Below, one piece after another: positions 1-8,456 of a DNA stretch of 64,000 nt (the first letter of the stretch is position 1; the number at the start of each line of letters is the position of its first letter). The notes below the pieces were generated by a model, which was not told where the DNA came from, searched no databases, and saw only the letters and a list, made by a program, of their open reading frames with translations. Made by a program: the position numbers and the translations under genes. This DNA comes from Betaproteobacteria bacterium. GTDB lineage: Bacteria; Pseudomonadota; Gammaproteobacteria; Burkholderiales; Ga0077523. The DNA lies in assembly GCA_016125475.1 (NCBI GenBank), contig WGLR01000023.1:147296-211295 (forward strand). The letters run 5' to 3'.

Positions 1-304
1 GTCCGGTGACCTGGCCGAAGAGGTCCCAGAGCGCGATGTCGATCGCGGATGCCGCGCGCATCTCGACGCCCACGCTGTTGAAGCCGAGGTAGGTGTTCAG
101 GAAGTGATGGGAGATCCGGTCGATCTCGAGCGGGTTTCTGCCCAGAAGCCACGGTGCGCACGTCTCGTGGATGTGGGCTGCGACCGGGTTCACCGCGTAG
201 AACGTCTCGCCGAGCCCGACGAGGCCTTCGTCGGTATGGATCTGGACCCAGAGCAGGTTCGGAAATTCCGCGAGCTGGATGGTCTCGACGGCCGTGATCT
301 TCAT
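1..304 (-). CDS. Enolase-superfamily enzyme (mandelate racemase/muconate lactonizing type), N-terminal part
   Basis: This gene starts at 304 and runs leftward off the window, so only the first 101 codons are present. The translation opens with MKITAVETIQLAE and continues with LVGLGETFY and AIDIALWDLFGQ. This is the usual N-terminal capping domain of mandelate racemase/muconate lactonizing enzyme family members, including the alanine- and aspartate-rich helix that precedes the barrel. A second in-frame ATG lies at 322, but an AAAGGGCG stretch about 8 bases before 304 favours the inner start. The catalytic Lys and acidic metal ligands lie outside the window, so the substrate cannot be inferred. 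It is divergent from the CitE-like gene, and both may serve catabolism of an organic acid. Confidence 0.85.
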   Translation of the reverse strand, partial: MKITAVETIQLAEFPNLLWVQIHTDEGLVGLGETFYAVNPVAAHIHETCAPWLLGRNPLEIDRISHHFLNTYLGFNSVGVEMRAASAIDIALWDLFGQVTG

Positions 305-465
305 GTGTGTTCGCCCTTTCATCGGAGTCGCGAAGTGTACCGTCAAACCCGGACGTCGCCGGAGTGTCGGCAAATCACGACACCCGGTCCCCGTCGTCCA
401 CGGTGACACGTCCGGTCCGGCGGATATTGGTACGATCGACGCTTTGCAGAGGAAGGGGAATCTCG

Positions 466-1335
466 ATGAAGCCGTCGGCCGATACGCACGTGCGTCCGCG
501 ACGCAGCCTGCTGTTCGTTCCCGCGTTGAGACCGGATCGTTTTGCCAAGGCGCTCGAGTCCGGCGCGGACATCGTGTGCATCGACATGGAGGACGCGGTC
601 GCCCAGGATCGCAAGGACGAGGGCCGTGCGGCGACGCTGCCGCTGTTCGCGACGCCGTCGCATCCGGAGGTCGAACAGATGGTCCGGATCAATGCGCTGT
701 CGACGTACCACGGGCTCAAGGATCTGCAGGCTCTCATCGACTGTGCGGCGCCTCCGCCTGCGATCATGATTCCGAAGGTGCGGTCGGCCGAAGAGGTGCA
801 GCTGCTCGACACGCTCCTGTCGGGTGGTTCCGCGCGGTCCATCCGCTTCTGCGTGATCGTCGAGACCAATCAGGCTCTCGAACGTGCAGTCGACATTGCC
901 CGGGCGAGCCCGCGCATCGACTCGATGATCCTCGGTGCGGTGGACATGTCGGCCGACCTGCGCTGCACGAAGGCCTGGGAACCGCTCCTGTATGCGCGTT
1001 CGCGACTCGTGCACGCGGCGGCGTCGGCCGGCATCGATCTCCTGGACGTGCCCTATCTCAATCTCGACGACCCGGAAGGTCTGCGTGAGGAGGCGGTGCG
1101 GTGTTTGCGGCTCGGCTTCACGGGCAAGGCGTCGATCCATCCTTCCCAGCTCGCGGCCATCCACGAGGCGTTCACGCCCAGCCGGGAACAGCTGGAGAAG
1201 GCGCGGCGCGTGTGTGCCGCCTTCGAAGAGAACACGAGTGGCCTCGTCGTCGTCGACAACGAACTAATCGAGCTGCCGGTGGTCCGTTCCTATTACCGGA
1301 TGCTCGCGATCGCCGAGCGCATCGCGAGCCGCTGA
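466..1335 (+). CDS. HpcH/HpaI aldolase / CitE-like citrate lyase beta family protein
   Basis: A 289-residue cytoplasmic protein of the CitE-like family, whose members cleave or condense CoA-linked or free 2-oxo and hydroxy acids using a Mg2+ ion. The N-terminal RRSLLFVPA, then IDMEDAV, MIPKVRSAEEV, VIVETNQAL and GKASIHPSQ, are family signatures; the Asp/Glu of IDMEDAV and the Glu of VIVET are expected metal or substrate ligands. The reading frame is open further upstream, but the ATG at 466 follows AGGAAGGGG and gives the normal family length (about 290). It is divergent from the enolase-superfamily gene. The exact substrate (malyl-, citramalyl-CoA or other) cannot be told from sequence alone. 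Confidence 0.85.
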   Translation: MKPSADTHVRPRRSLLFVPALRPDRFAKALESGADIVCIDMEDAVAQDRKDEGRAATLPLFATPSHPEVEQMVRINALSTYHGLKDLQALIDCAAPPPAIMIPKVRSAEEVQLLDTLLSGGSARSIRFCVIVETNQALERAVDIARASPRIDSMILGAVDMSADLRCTKAWEPLLYARSRLVHAAASAGIDLLDVPYLNLDDPEGLREEAVRCLRLGFTGKASIHPSQLAAIHEAFTPSREQLEKARRVCAAFEENTSGLVVVDNELIELPVVRSYYRMLAIAERIASR

Positions 1336-1344
1336 ACGTCCGCA

Positions 1345-1376
1345 CCGGCGGAAGCGCAGCCGTTCGCTCCCGCCGG
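1345..1376. terminator. Terminator-like hairpin between convergent genes
   Basis: CCGGCGG (1345-1351) pairs with CCGCCGG (1370-1376), and an inner AGCG/CGCT pairing extends the stem past a single mismatch around an 8-base loop. It lies between the stop codons of two convergent genes (1335 and 1386). No long T tract follows. Confidence 0.45.
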
Positions 1377-1385
1377 CGGCGCAGA

Positions 1386-2201
1386 TCAGCTCGTCGCGAC
1401 CACCGTCCGGGTGTCGTCGCGGAGAGACACGTGGGCCTTCGACTCGCTGTCGAACTCGGCCAGGGTGGCTGCTGTACGCCCCATATACGTCGCAAGTTCC
1501 CCGTCGAGTTTCTCGATGTCGAGACGCAACAGAATTGCGGGCGCCTTCACGCGCCCGCATTCCCGTACGTCGGACGCCACCGTGAAGCCGAAGAGTTTTC
1601 TGTAAACAGGGGCATGCCGCGGATTCACCTCGATGTAGAGATCGGTCGCGCCTCTTTCCACACGACCGATCTTGTACGCGAGCGCGAACATCGAGGACAG
1701 CACGCGGCGACTGTCGCTGTTCGGCGCCACTGCCAGTCGGGTGAGCTCACAGAGGGTGCGGCCGTTCTCACGCGCAGCCGAAATGACGTCCGGATACGTG
1801 TGGTCGATGCAGAGTCCCGTCGGTCCGTCGAAGGTGAGGGTCATCGTGCCGATGACGTGGCCCAGTTCGAATGTCACGAGCGTGACGAACGCGCGTGTGC
1901 CTGTCTCCGGTTCGACGTCGATCGAACCCGTCTCGTAGCCGCGCCATTCGTAGCGCTGTCTCACCAGTTCCGTTGCTGCCACGAGTTGTTCGCGTGTCGT
2001 CGCGACTTCCGCACGAACGGCCGCAGGACTTGAAACTGCGTGATCGTCGAGTCGGGCGCGGGCGTGTGTCGTCCTGTCGGGGATCCCCCTGGCGTCGGAA
2101 CTGCGCGCGCGAAAGACCTGCTCGAAGAACGATGCTTCCCAGACTCCGGGCGCATTGGAACGTTGGGCTACTGCATTCGTGAACATCGAAGAAGTCATCA
2201 T
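1386..2201 (-). CDS. FeeM-type N-acyl amino acid synthase / PEP-CTERM-exosortase-associated acyltransferase (GNAT fold)
   Basis: A 271-residue protein resembling the FeeM N-acyl amino acid synthases and the exosortase-associated acyltransferases, which are GNAT-fold relatives of acyl-homoserine-lactone synthases that use acyl-ACP donors. Matching segments are the early Arg/Tyr-rich VRQRYEWRGYE, HVIGTMTL, ELTRLAVAP, and DLYIEVNPRHAPVYRKLFGF followed by KAPAILLRLDI. The frame is open to 2465, but the ATG at 2201 follows GAAGAGGG at 8 bases and removes an unlikely low-complexity extension. In other genomes this family travels with exosortase/PEP-CTERM genes, and two PEP-CTERM proteins occur in this window (38883 and 51435). 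The product and role are inferred from the family only. Confidence 0.75.
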   Translation of the reverse strand: MMTSSMFTNAVAQRSNAPGVWEASFFEQVFRARSSDARGIPDRTTHARARLDDHAVSSPAAVRAEVATTREQLVAATELVRQRYEWRGYETGSIDVEPETGTRAFVTLVTFELGHVIGTMTLTFDGPTGLCIDHTYPDVISAARENGRTLCELTRLAVAPNSDSRRVLSSMFALAYKIGRVERGATDLYIEVNPRHAPVYRKLFGFTVASDVRECGRVKAPAILLRLDIEKLDGELATYMGRTAATLAEFDSESKAHVSLRDDTRTVVATS

Positions 2202-3034
2202 GACTCGTACCCTCTTCCAGAAGTTTTCGGCTGTGCCGCCACCTACGCACGCATCACGCCAGCATGTACACGAGTCGGCCGGCGCGTCACTGATAGCACG
2301 CGTTGATGGCATTGGAATAACAGCGTCTCCATTGCTCCACCTCTTGTTCTGTTCACCGATGGGGCGACGGTCCAGGCGTACGGACGGGGCCGGTGCGTCG
2401 GGGCGTCGCAGATCGACAGGTGGATCGAAGAAGATGGTTGTCTTATCGAGGAACCCGTCGCCCACCGACTAGCGGGCATCGGGCTGTGGTGACGTGGTGC
2501 TCGTTCACGAAGAGGTGTCGGCCCGGTGAGGCAGGCCATGGGTCCCTCGCGCGTCACACTCCCGTCACGGGGACCATGCATCCGCTCGCAGACTGTACAA
2601 GATTCGAGTTGCCGCGGCATCTCGTTCTTGCGTATCCGCGCCTTGATTCCACGCCTTCTCCGGAAGCCACGCATTGACCGCGCGCAAGGCCTGCAACCGG
2701 GCGCCCGGGATCGCCGGCGTTTGTGTCGGATTTCTTGACGCCGACTCGTTGCGGGACGACCGTCGCAAACGTCGGCGCGCAAGTGTCGGCGCTGTTTACG
2801 CCTGCAGTCCGTTGTTGCCGTTCGTCACGGGCAAGTGCTTGACTGGACGAATGTTCGGGCAATGGGCCCGCTTCCTGCGAAATGATTCGACGTGAGACGT
2901 TCGAGGTACGAGGTCGTACCGGGTGACGCCTCCATGTCCCGCGAGGCGCGGATGAACCGGCCTGTCCCGATCAGGCCGCGGACGTGTCGAGCGATTTGGT
3001 ACCGAGCAACCTCTTTTCGAGAAGACTCTTCGCC
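2202..3034. other. Long intergenic region (833 bp) without a convincing gene
   Basis: The region separates the divergently oriented acyltransferase and HD-protein genes. Short open frames exist on both strands, but none combines a good ribosome binding site with family-like content or the codon bias of the neighbours. It presumably holds both promoters. Its length is unusual for this otherwise compact window. Confidence 0.5.
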
Positions 3035-3649
3035 ATGCTGCAGAGAATTGCCGTGGAGCCCGGGCATCGGGGCCCAACAGTCGCCCTCACGACCACCAAG
3101 CGGGTTGTGCCGTTTCGACAGCAGCCGTGCGCACTCCTGATCGAGGCATTGTCGGTCGCGGCCGAAAGGCGGCGCGACCCACGCCGTCGCAGGCGGGAAC
3201 TCTCGGGAGGGCTGGAGCACGCGATCTCGCTCGTGCACGTCCTGTGCAACGAGGCCGGCATCACGGATGACGTCACACTCGCCGCCGCGGTCCTGCACGA
3301 TACGCTCGTCGAGACGCAGGCGACCTACATGGAAATGCGACGACAGTTCGGTCCGGTCGTGGCCGAGGTCGTCGCCGAACTCGCCGACGACGTCGACGGA
3401 CCCGTGAAGGACCGTCCGGCACTCCGTCTCCAGGGGGGTGGCTCGCTGAGCCATCGCTCGAAACTGATCCGGCTCGCGCAGCAGGTCGTCTCCGTCAGGG
3501 AACTCGCGCCGGACGCGGAGCAGCCCCACAGGCATCGGTTGCCGGCTTCGTTCGATGCCATTCGATCGATCGTCGAGAATCTCCGCGGCACGCACGCCAC
3601 GCTCGAATACCTCTTCGACGAGGAGTGCACGCGCTTCCAGGCTGCATAG
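3035..3649 (+). CDS. MESH1/SpoT-like HD-domain protein with degenerate active site
   Basis: A 204-residue protein whose middle (about 40-160) lines up with small (p)ppGpp hydrolases of the MESH1/SpoT HD type: LEHA at 60-63, NEAGITDDVTLAAAVLHDT at 72-90, a MRRQFGPVVAEVV helix, and SKLIRLAQQVVSVREL at 142-157. His62, His88 and Asp89 keep three expected metal ligands. The catalytic HDxxED motif reads HDTLVET, with Val where Glu is usual. The final metal-binding Asp of the family KLADKL motif is replaced by Gln (RLAQQV). It is therefore probably inactive as a hydrolase or binds ligand only. The ATG at 3035 is chosen; a GTG at 2984 is possible. It is followed by a strong hairpin, so it appears monocistronic. 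Confidence 0.65.
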   Translation: MLQRIAVEPGHRGPTVALTTTKRVVPFRQQPCALLIEALSVAAERRRDPRRRRRELSGGLEHAISLVHVLCNEAGITDDVTLAAAVLHDTLVETQATYMEMRRQFGPVVAEVVAELADDVDGPVKDRPALRLQGGGSLSHRSKLIRLAQQVVSVRELAPDAEQPHRHRLPASFDAIRSIVENLRGTHATLEYLFDEECTRFQAA

Positions 3650-3682
3650 AGCACCGAAATCTGGCCACGCCAGACCCGCCCG

Positions 3683-3740
3683 ATCCGCTCCCGTAGCGGA
3701 TGACCGATGCGGCGCGCCCGTTCTTGCGGGCGCGCCGCAT
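3683..3740 (+). terminator. Two hairpins after the HD-domain gene
   Basis: A small hairpin (ATCCGCT 3683-3689 with AGCGGAT 3695-3701) is followed by a perfect 14-bp GC-rich inverted repeat (3707-3720 with 3727-3740) around the loop TTCTTG. They lie between the HD gene and selD. There is no T tract, so termination would rely on the strong stem. Confidence 0.6.
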
Positions 3741-3821
3741 TCACGTCGGTGGTGCGTCGGGCCGGCGCGGACGCCGATGCGGGATAGAATCGTGGCGAAC
3801 GTCCAGCAGGGAATCCCGCAC

Positions 3822-4871
3822 ATGAACGCACCTATCGAACCCGTCCGCCTCACCCAGTTCAGCCACGGAGGTGGTTGCGGCTGCAAGATCGCCCCGTCGG
3901 TCCTGCGCGAGATCCTCGGCGAAGCGTCACGGAGCGCGATTCCCGCGGCGCTGCTGGTCGGGCTGGAGACGGCGGACGATGCCGCCGTCTACCAGATCAA
4001 CGATCAGCAGGCCATCGTCGCGACGACCGACTTCTTCATGCCTGTCGTGGACGATCCTTACGACTTCGGCCGTATCGCCGCGACCAACGCGATCTCGGAC
4101 GTCTACGCGATGGGCGCCCGGCCGCTGTTCGCACTGGCGGTGGTGGGGATGCCGGTCGACAAATTGCCGGCGAGCACGATCCGTCGTGTCCTCGAAGGCG
4201 GCGAGGCCGTCTGTGCCACGGCCGGCATCCCGATCGCGGGCGGGCACAGCATCGATTCCGTCGAACCCATCTACGGGCTCGTCGCCATCGGTCTCGTAGA
4301 TCCGGCCCGGGTCAAGCGCAACGCCGACGCGAAGGCGGGTGACAGACTCGTGCTCGGCAAGGGACTCGGCGTGGGTATCTACAGCGCCGCGCTCAAGAAG
4401 GGTGCGCTCGATCCTGCGCTGTACGACACCCTGATCGCGACGACCACGCGACTGAACACGCCGGGCACGCGCCTGGCCGGGATGGACGGCGTCCACGCGA
4501 TGACCGACGTCACGGGCTTCGGTCTGCTCGGCCACCTGCTCGAGATCTGTCGCGGATCCCGCCTCGGCGCGGAGATCCGGTGGCGTGACGTGCCGACGCT
4601 GCAGGGCGTCACGGACCTCGTCGAGAGGGGCTTCCGGACCGGCGCCTCCGCCCGGAACTGGCAGAGTTACGGGGATCACGTGGACATGGGCACTTTCGGC
4701 GAGTCCGAACGTGCGCTGCTCACCGATCCGCAGACGAGCGGTGGTCTGCTCGTCTCGTGCGCCCCCGATGCAGTGGACGACGTCCTGGCCGTGTTCCGGG
4801 AGGAGGGCTTCGCCGACGCCGCGGTCGTCGGGCAACTCGTCGCAGCGGAACCCGTCGTGCAAGTGAGATAG
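3822..4871 (+). CDS. selD: Selenide, water dikinase (selenophosphate synthetase), Cys form
   Basis: A 349-residue cytoplasmic enzyme making selenophosphate from selenide and ATP, the selenium donor for selenocysteine and selenouridine. The N-terminal glycine-rich motif SHGGGCGCK places Cys19 and Lys22 at the positions of the E. coli catalytic Cys17 and Lys20; Cys is encoded (TGC), not selenocysteine. TTDFF, AATNAISDVYAMGA, GGHSID, DVTGFGLLGH and DPQTSGGLL are typical of the PurM/SelD fold. The ATG at 3822 follows CAGGGA. cysE begins 12 bases after its stop, suggesting cotranscription. No selA, selB or tRNA-Sec gene is seen here. Confidence 0.95.
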   Translation: MNAPIEPVRLTQFSHGGGCGCKIAPSVLREILGEASRSAIPAALLVGLETADDAAVYQINDQQAIVATTDFFMPVVDDPYDFGRIAATNAISDVYAMGARPLFALAVVGMPVDKLPASTIRRVLEGGEAVCATAGIPIAGGHSIDSVEPIYGLVAIGLVDPARVKRNADAKAGDRLVLGKGLGVGIYSAALKKGALDPALYDTLIATTTRLNTPGTRLAGMDGVHAMTDVTGFGLLGHLLEICRGSRLGAEIRWRDVPTLQGVTDLVERGFRTGASARNWQSYGDHVDMGTFGESERALLTDPQTSGGLLVSCAPDAVDDVLAVFREEGFADAAVVGQLVAAEPVVQVR

Positions 4872-4883
4872 GAACTAACGGCA

Positions 4884-5669
4884 ATGAATCCCGTCGATGC
4901 GGACCTCTGGTCCGAGTTGAAGCGCCAGGCAATCCGGCAGGTCGAGCAGGAGCCCATCCTGTCCGGCCATCTCTACGATCTGATCCTCAGGCATCGGGGG
5001 TACGAGGAGGCGCTCGCGTACCTCGTCGCGTCCAGTCTCGCGAATCAGGTCTTCAGTCTCGCGGGAATGGTGGATCTCGTCGGCGAGACCATCGCGCGCG
5101 ATCCGTGGATTGCGTCCTCGAGTCTCGACGATCTGCGCGCGGTCACGACCCGTGATCCCGCTTCCGAGTGCGCGCTCGTGCCATTCCTGTACTACAAGGG
5201 CTTCAAGGGCCTTCAGGCCCACCGTGTCGCGCATTCGCTCTGGCAGGACGACCGTCGCGGCGTCGCGCGGTTCCTGCAGAGCCGCGTCGCCGACTCGCTC
5301 GCGATAGACATCCACCCCGCCGCACGGATCGGGCGCGGCGTGTTCATCGACCACGGCATCGGCCTCGTGATCGGTGAAACGAGTGTCGTCGAGGACGATG
5401 TCTCGATTCTCCAGGGCGTGACCCTCGGCGGTACCGGCAAGGAATCCGGCGACCGGCATCCGAAGGTCCGGCGCGGCGTGATGATCGGGGCGGGCGCCAA
5501 GATTCTCGGCAACATCGAGATCGGCGAGGGTTCCAAGGTCGCGGCCGGCAGCGTGGTGCTGAAGGCGGTCGCACCGCACTCCACCGTGGCGGGCGTGCCG
5601 GCGGTCCCGGTGGGGTCGCTGCGCACGGACGTACCTGCGTTCGACATGCGGCAGGACATCGATGGGTGA
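4884..5669 (+). CDS. cysE: Serine O-acetyltransferase
   Basis: A 261-residue CysE, which acetylates L-serine with acetyl-CoA as the first step of cysteine synthesis. An alpha-helical N-terminal domain (about 1-140) with the family segment FLYYKGFKGLQAHRVAH is followed by a left-handed beta-helix of hexapeptide repeats (IHPAARIGRGVFIDHGIGLVIGET). Asp91, His144 and His157 match conserved catalytic or structural positions of CysE. Family length is normal (about 250-275). It lies 12 bases after selD, linking selenium and sulfur metabolism on one transcript. A GTG overlapping its stop codon could couple the downstream dioxygenase. Confidence 0.95.
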   Translation: MNPVDADLWSELKRQAIRQVEQEPILSGHLYDLILRHRGYEEALAYLVASSLANQVFSLAGMVDLVGETIARDPWIASSSLDDLRAVTTRDPASECALVPFLYYKGFKGLQAHRVAHSLWQDDRRGVARFLQSRVADSLAIDIHPAARIGRGVFIDHGIGLVIGETSVVEDDVSILQGVTLGGTGKESGDRHPKVRRGVMIGAGAKILGNIEIGEGSKVAAGSVVLKAVAPHSTVAGVPAVPVGSLRTDVPAFDMRQDIDG

Positions 5670-5752
5670 ACGGCGGGTGCGTGGGCGGTGGCCCTGAGCG
5701 TGCCGAGCCTGGCGACACCGGGCCGGTGTCGCCCGACGGGAGCGGGCGCGCG

Positions 5753-6592
5753 GTGAACGCCCCCCTCGACGAGCGTGCCCTCCGCTCGTATCGTGAGGAC
5801 GGCCTTGCGGTGTCACCGGTGCGATTGCCGTCGCATCGCCTCGAGGAGATGCGCGGCGCACTCGACGGTCTGCTCGCCGCGAATGCCGACATCGCCCCCG
5901 AGAGTCTGGTCTGTCCTCACATTCCGAACGGGGCCCGGCACGACGCCGCGGCCGCGCAGCGATGGCTGTCCTTCGCGCTGGACCCTCTCCTGGTGGACGC
6001 AGTCGCCCAGATTCTCGGGCCGGACGTCATCCTCTGGGGGAGCCAGGTGTTCTGCAAGCCCGCGGCAACGGGGAGAGAGGTGCCCTGGCACCAGGACGGC
6101 CAGTACTGGCCGATCCGGCCCGTCGCCACGTGTTCGGTCTGGATCGCACTGGACGACGCGACGCCGAAGAACGGGTGCATGCGGTACATCGCGGGTTCGC
6201 ATCACGCAGGCAGCCTCTTCCGTCATCGGGAGCGTCCGGGGCGGGACGTCGTCCTCAACCAGGAGGTCGAGGCGGCCGACCTCGACCTCGCGCGCGCACG
6301 TGACGACGTCCTCGAGGCGGGGCAGTTCTCGCTGCACGACGTATTCCTGATCCATGGCTCGGGCCCCAATCGTTCCGGTGTGCGGCGCGCGGCGTTCGTC
6401 GTCCGGTTCATGCCCGCGCCGTCGCTCTTCGACCGTCGCATCGATCGGCGCCAGGACCAGGCAGGCGTAAGCTTCAGCTTCAGCCGTCGTCCACTCTGGC
6501 TCGCCCGTGGAGCCGACCGGGCCGGCAACGACTTCTCCATCGGGCACGGGGAGGAGATGGGGCTGGTGCCCCGCGTGTCGGACGATGCCTGA
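5753..6592 (+). CDS. Phytanoyl-CoA dioxygenase (PhyH) family protein, copy 1
   Basis: A 279-residue Fe(II)/2-oxoglutarate-dependent dioxygenase-like protein. The family start is recognisable as RALRSYREDGLAV. The iron-binding HxD lies in PWHQDGQYWPI, followed by CSVWIALDDATPKNGCM; the distal His is in FLIHGSGPNRS with the 2-oxoglutarate Arg nearby. The frame is open from a GTG at 5666 that overlaps the cysE stop codon. The GTG at 5753 is preferred because the conserved region begins right after it and GGGAGCGGG precedes it. It is the third gene of the selD-cysE run. Two further PhyH proteins occur at 17722 and 18692. Substrates of bacterial PhyH proteins vary widely and none can be named here. 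Confidence 0.8.
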   Translation: MNAPLDERALRSYREDGLAVSPVRLPSHRLEEMRGALDGLLAANADIAPESLVCPHIPNGARHDAAAAQRWLSFALDPLLVDAVAQILGPDVILWGSQVFCKPAATGREVPWHQDGQYWPIRPVATCSVWIALDDATPKNGCMRYIAGSHHAGSLFRHRERPGRDVVLNQEVEAADLDLARARDDVLEAGQFSLHDVFLIHGSGPNRSGVRRAAFVVRFMPAPSLFDRRIDRRQDQAGVSFSFSRRPLWLARGADRAGNDFSIGHGEEMGLVPRVSDDA

Positions 6593-6679
6593 CCGGGCGT
6601 CCCGCACCGTGTCGCGCCGGTTCCCTTGCGTGCCCGATCTGGTATCGTTTCCTCGCATCAGACGGCAGAGAGGAATGTC

Positions 6680-7402
6680 ATGAAGGGTCTTCGTTCAGTG
6701 GTCGCATTGCTTCTCGGTCTCGGGGCGTGGGGTGCTCACGCGGCCGACATCGATTCCGTTCAGCTGCTCGACCAGAGCCAGTTCCGGCTGCTGTCGGAGG
6801 ATCTCGGTGCGGCACTGTCCTACAAGCCGCTCACGCCGGCCGAGCCGCTCGGTCTGACAGGTTTCGACATCGGTGTGGCCGTGACGGGCACGAAGCTCAG
6901 GAACACGGCCGTGTTCGATCGCGCCACCCGGAGCGGCAACTTCCCGGACTACGTGCCCGTGCCGACACTGCGGGCCTACAAGGGATTGCCCTTCGGCATC
7001 GACGTCGGCCTGATGGCCGGCATGGTTCCGAATTCGAACGTCCGCTTCTACGGCGGGGAACTGCGCTACGCACTGCTGTCCGGGAACGTTGCCCTGCCCG
7101 CCATCGCGATCCGCGGGAGCTACACGAAACTGAGCGGCGTGAGCCAGCTCGACTTCGACACGAAGGGCATCGACCTGTCCATATCCAAGGGAGTGCTCAA
7201 CTTCACGCCGTACGGCGGCGTCGGGCACGTGTGGGTGAGTTCCACGCCGAACGGCGTGGCAGGTCTGAACAAGGAGACGTTCGGTCTCAACAAGGTTTTC
7301 GTCGGCATCAACTTCAACATGCTGCTCATGAATCTCGCCGTCGAGGCGGATCGCACGGGTGATGCCACGTCCTTCGGCGTCAAGCTGGGCGTGCGTTTCT
7401 GA
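6680..7402 (+). CDS. Exported beta-barrel-like outer membrane protein
   Basis: A 240-residue protein with a clear signal peptide (MKGLRSVVALLLGLGAWGAHA). The mature part consists of alternating amphipathic strands (GFDIGVAVTGTKL, IDVGLMAGMV, FYGGELRYALL, AIAIRGSYTKLSG) and ends in phenylalanine (SFGVKLGVRF), the usual C-terminal signature of Bam-inserted barrels. No enzymatic motif is present. The ATG at 6680 follows AGAGAGGAA. It stands alone between the PhyH gene and a convergent hairpin. It is described only as a probable small outer-membrane barrel; function unknown. Confidence 0.7.
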   Translation: MKGLRSVVALLLGLGAWGAHAADIDSVQLLDQSQFRLLSEDLGAALSYKPLTPAEPLGLTGFDIGVAVTGTKLRNTAVFDRATRSGNFPDYVPVPTLRAYKGLPFGIDVGLMAGMVPNSNVRFYGGELRYALLSGNVALPAIAIRGSYTKLSGVSQLDFDTKGIDLSISKGVLNFTPYGGVGHVWVSSTPNGVAGLNKETFGLNKVFVGINFNMLLMNLAVEADRTGDATSFGVKLGVRF

Positions 7403-7411
7403 TTCTGGCCC

Positions 7412-7428
7412 AGGGGGAGTCGCCCCCT
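7412..7428. terminator. Terminator-like hairpin between convergent genes
   Basis: AGGGGG (7412-7417) pairs with CCCCCT (7423-7428) around AGTCG, between the stops of the barrel gene (7402) and the minus-strand LLM gene (7446). A run of T is absent. Confidence 0.45.
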
Positions 7429-7445
7429 CGTCACCGTTCCGCCGG

Positions 7446-8453
7446 TCACGCAGTGCACCGTGTGGCGGCCGCCTCCGCGAGGAGTTCGTAGGAACGCAGT
7501 CGCGTCGCGTAGTCTCCCGTGATCGTGAGGACCATGACCTCGTCGGCTTCCGATTCGTCCGCGAGTCGGGCGATCCGGTCGAGCACCTGGCCGGGCGTGC
7601 CGACGATGCCGCGGGCGCGCTCGCGTTCGATGATCTCGCGGTCACCCGGGGAGTACTCGCGTGACAGCGCTTCCGCCGTGGTCGCCACGGGCTCGTCCAC
7701 GCCGCGTGCCAGGTGCAGCCGTCGCAGGTCCATCGGGGCCGCGAGCCGCTGCGCCTCGTCCTCCGTCGCCGCGCAGATCGCGAAGACCGCGATCATCGCG
7801 GTCGGGCGTGTGTCGCGCGCGGACGGGCGGAAACCCTGGCGGTACGCACGCGTGACCTCCGGGCCTCCCCGGGCCGTGATGAAGTTCGCGAACGCGAAGC
7901 GCAGGCCCAGATAGGCTGCGAGTGTCGCGCTGTAGTCCGACGAACCGAGCAGCCAGACCTCGGGTGAATGCGGGCCGGCCGGCATCGCCTTCACGCGTGC
8001 GTACGGATGCTCGTCCGGCAGCGCGTCGTCCAGGAATGCCAGCGTCTCCTGGACGTGCACGGGAAACTGGTTGAAATCGTAGAACGCGCCACTCCAGAGC
8101 GCCTGGGCGGTGACGCCGTCGGACCCGGGCGCACGGCCGATGCCGAGATCGATCCGGCCGGGATGCAGGGCTTCGAGCATGCGGAACGTCTCCGCGACCT
8201 TGAGCGCGCTGTAGTACGGAAGCAGAACGCCCCCCGTGCCGACGCGAATCCGGTTCGTCACGGCCGCCACGTGCGCGAGCAGGATCTCGGGGCACGGGTC
8301 GCCGAGGGCGTGGGTGTTGTGATGTTCGGCGAGCCAGAAGCGGTGGTATCCGAGCGCGTCCGCGGCCTGCGCGAGTTCAACGGTCCGGGCGACGGCTTCC
8401 GCGGGGGAGGTGCCGCGAATGATCGGTGACTGGTCGAGAACGGACAGGCGCAT
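7446..8453 (-). CDS. LLM-class (luciferase-like) flavin-dependent monooxygenase
   Basis: A 335-residue member of the bacterial luciferase-like FMN/F420-dependent TIM-barrel oxidoreductases. It opens with MRLSVLDQSPI and includes YHRFWLAEHHN, RIRVGTGGVLLPYYSALKVAE, RIDLGIGRAPGSDG and VWLLGSSDYSATLAA, which are diagnostic for the single-domain alkanal-monooxygenase-like (MsnO8-type) subfamily. It acts in the cytoplasm and needs reduced flavin from a partner; the substrate is unknown. It is the last gene of a minus-strand run, starting 3 bases after the MFS gene ends, so the carrier and the oxidase may act on related compounds. Confidence 0.9.
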   Translation of the reverse strand: MRLSVLDQSPIIRGTSPAEAVARTVELAQAADALGYHRFWLAEHHNTHALGDPCPEILLAHVAAVTNRIRVGTGGVLLPYYSALKVAETFRMLEALHPGRIDLGIGRAPGSDGVTAQALWSGAFYDFNQFPVHVQETLAFLDDALPDEHPYARVKAMPAGPHSPEVWLLGSSDYSATLAAYLGLRFAFANFITARGGPEVTRAYRQGFRPSARDTRPTAMIAVFAICAATEDEAQRLAAPMDLRRLHLARGVDEPVATTAEALSREYSPGDREIIERERARGIVGTPGQVLDRIARLADESEADEVMVLTITGDYATRLRSYELLAEAAATRCTA

Positions 8454-8456
8454 CGT

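Noticed and set aside
2554..2862. Open frames on both strands in the 2.2-3.0 kb gap
   Set aside because: No good ribosome binding site, low-complexity Arg-rich translations and no family resemblance; high-GC DNA keeps spurious frames open.
3871..3900. Selenocysteine codon in selD
   Set aside because: The catalytic position is TGC (Cys); no in-frame TGA is present in the motif.
5666..5752. Extended start of the first PhyH gene at the GTG overlapping the cysE stop
   Set aside because: The added residues are Gly/Pro-rich and not family-like; GTG at 5753 fits better, though coupling cannot be excluded.
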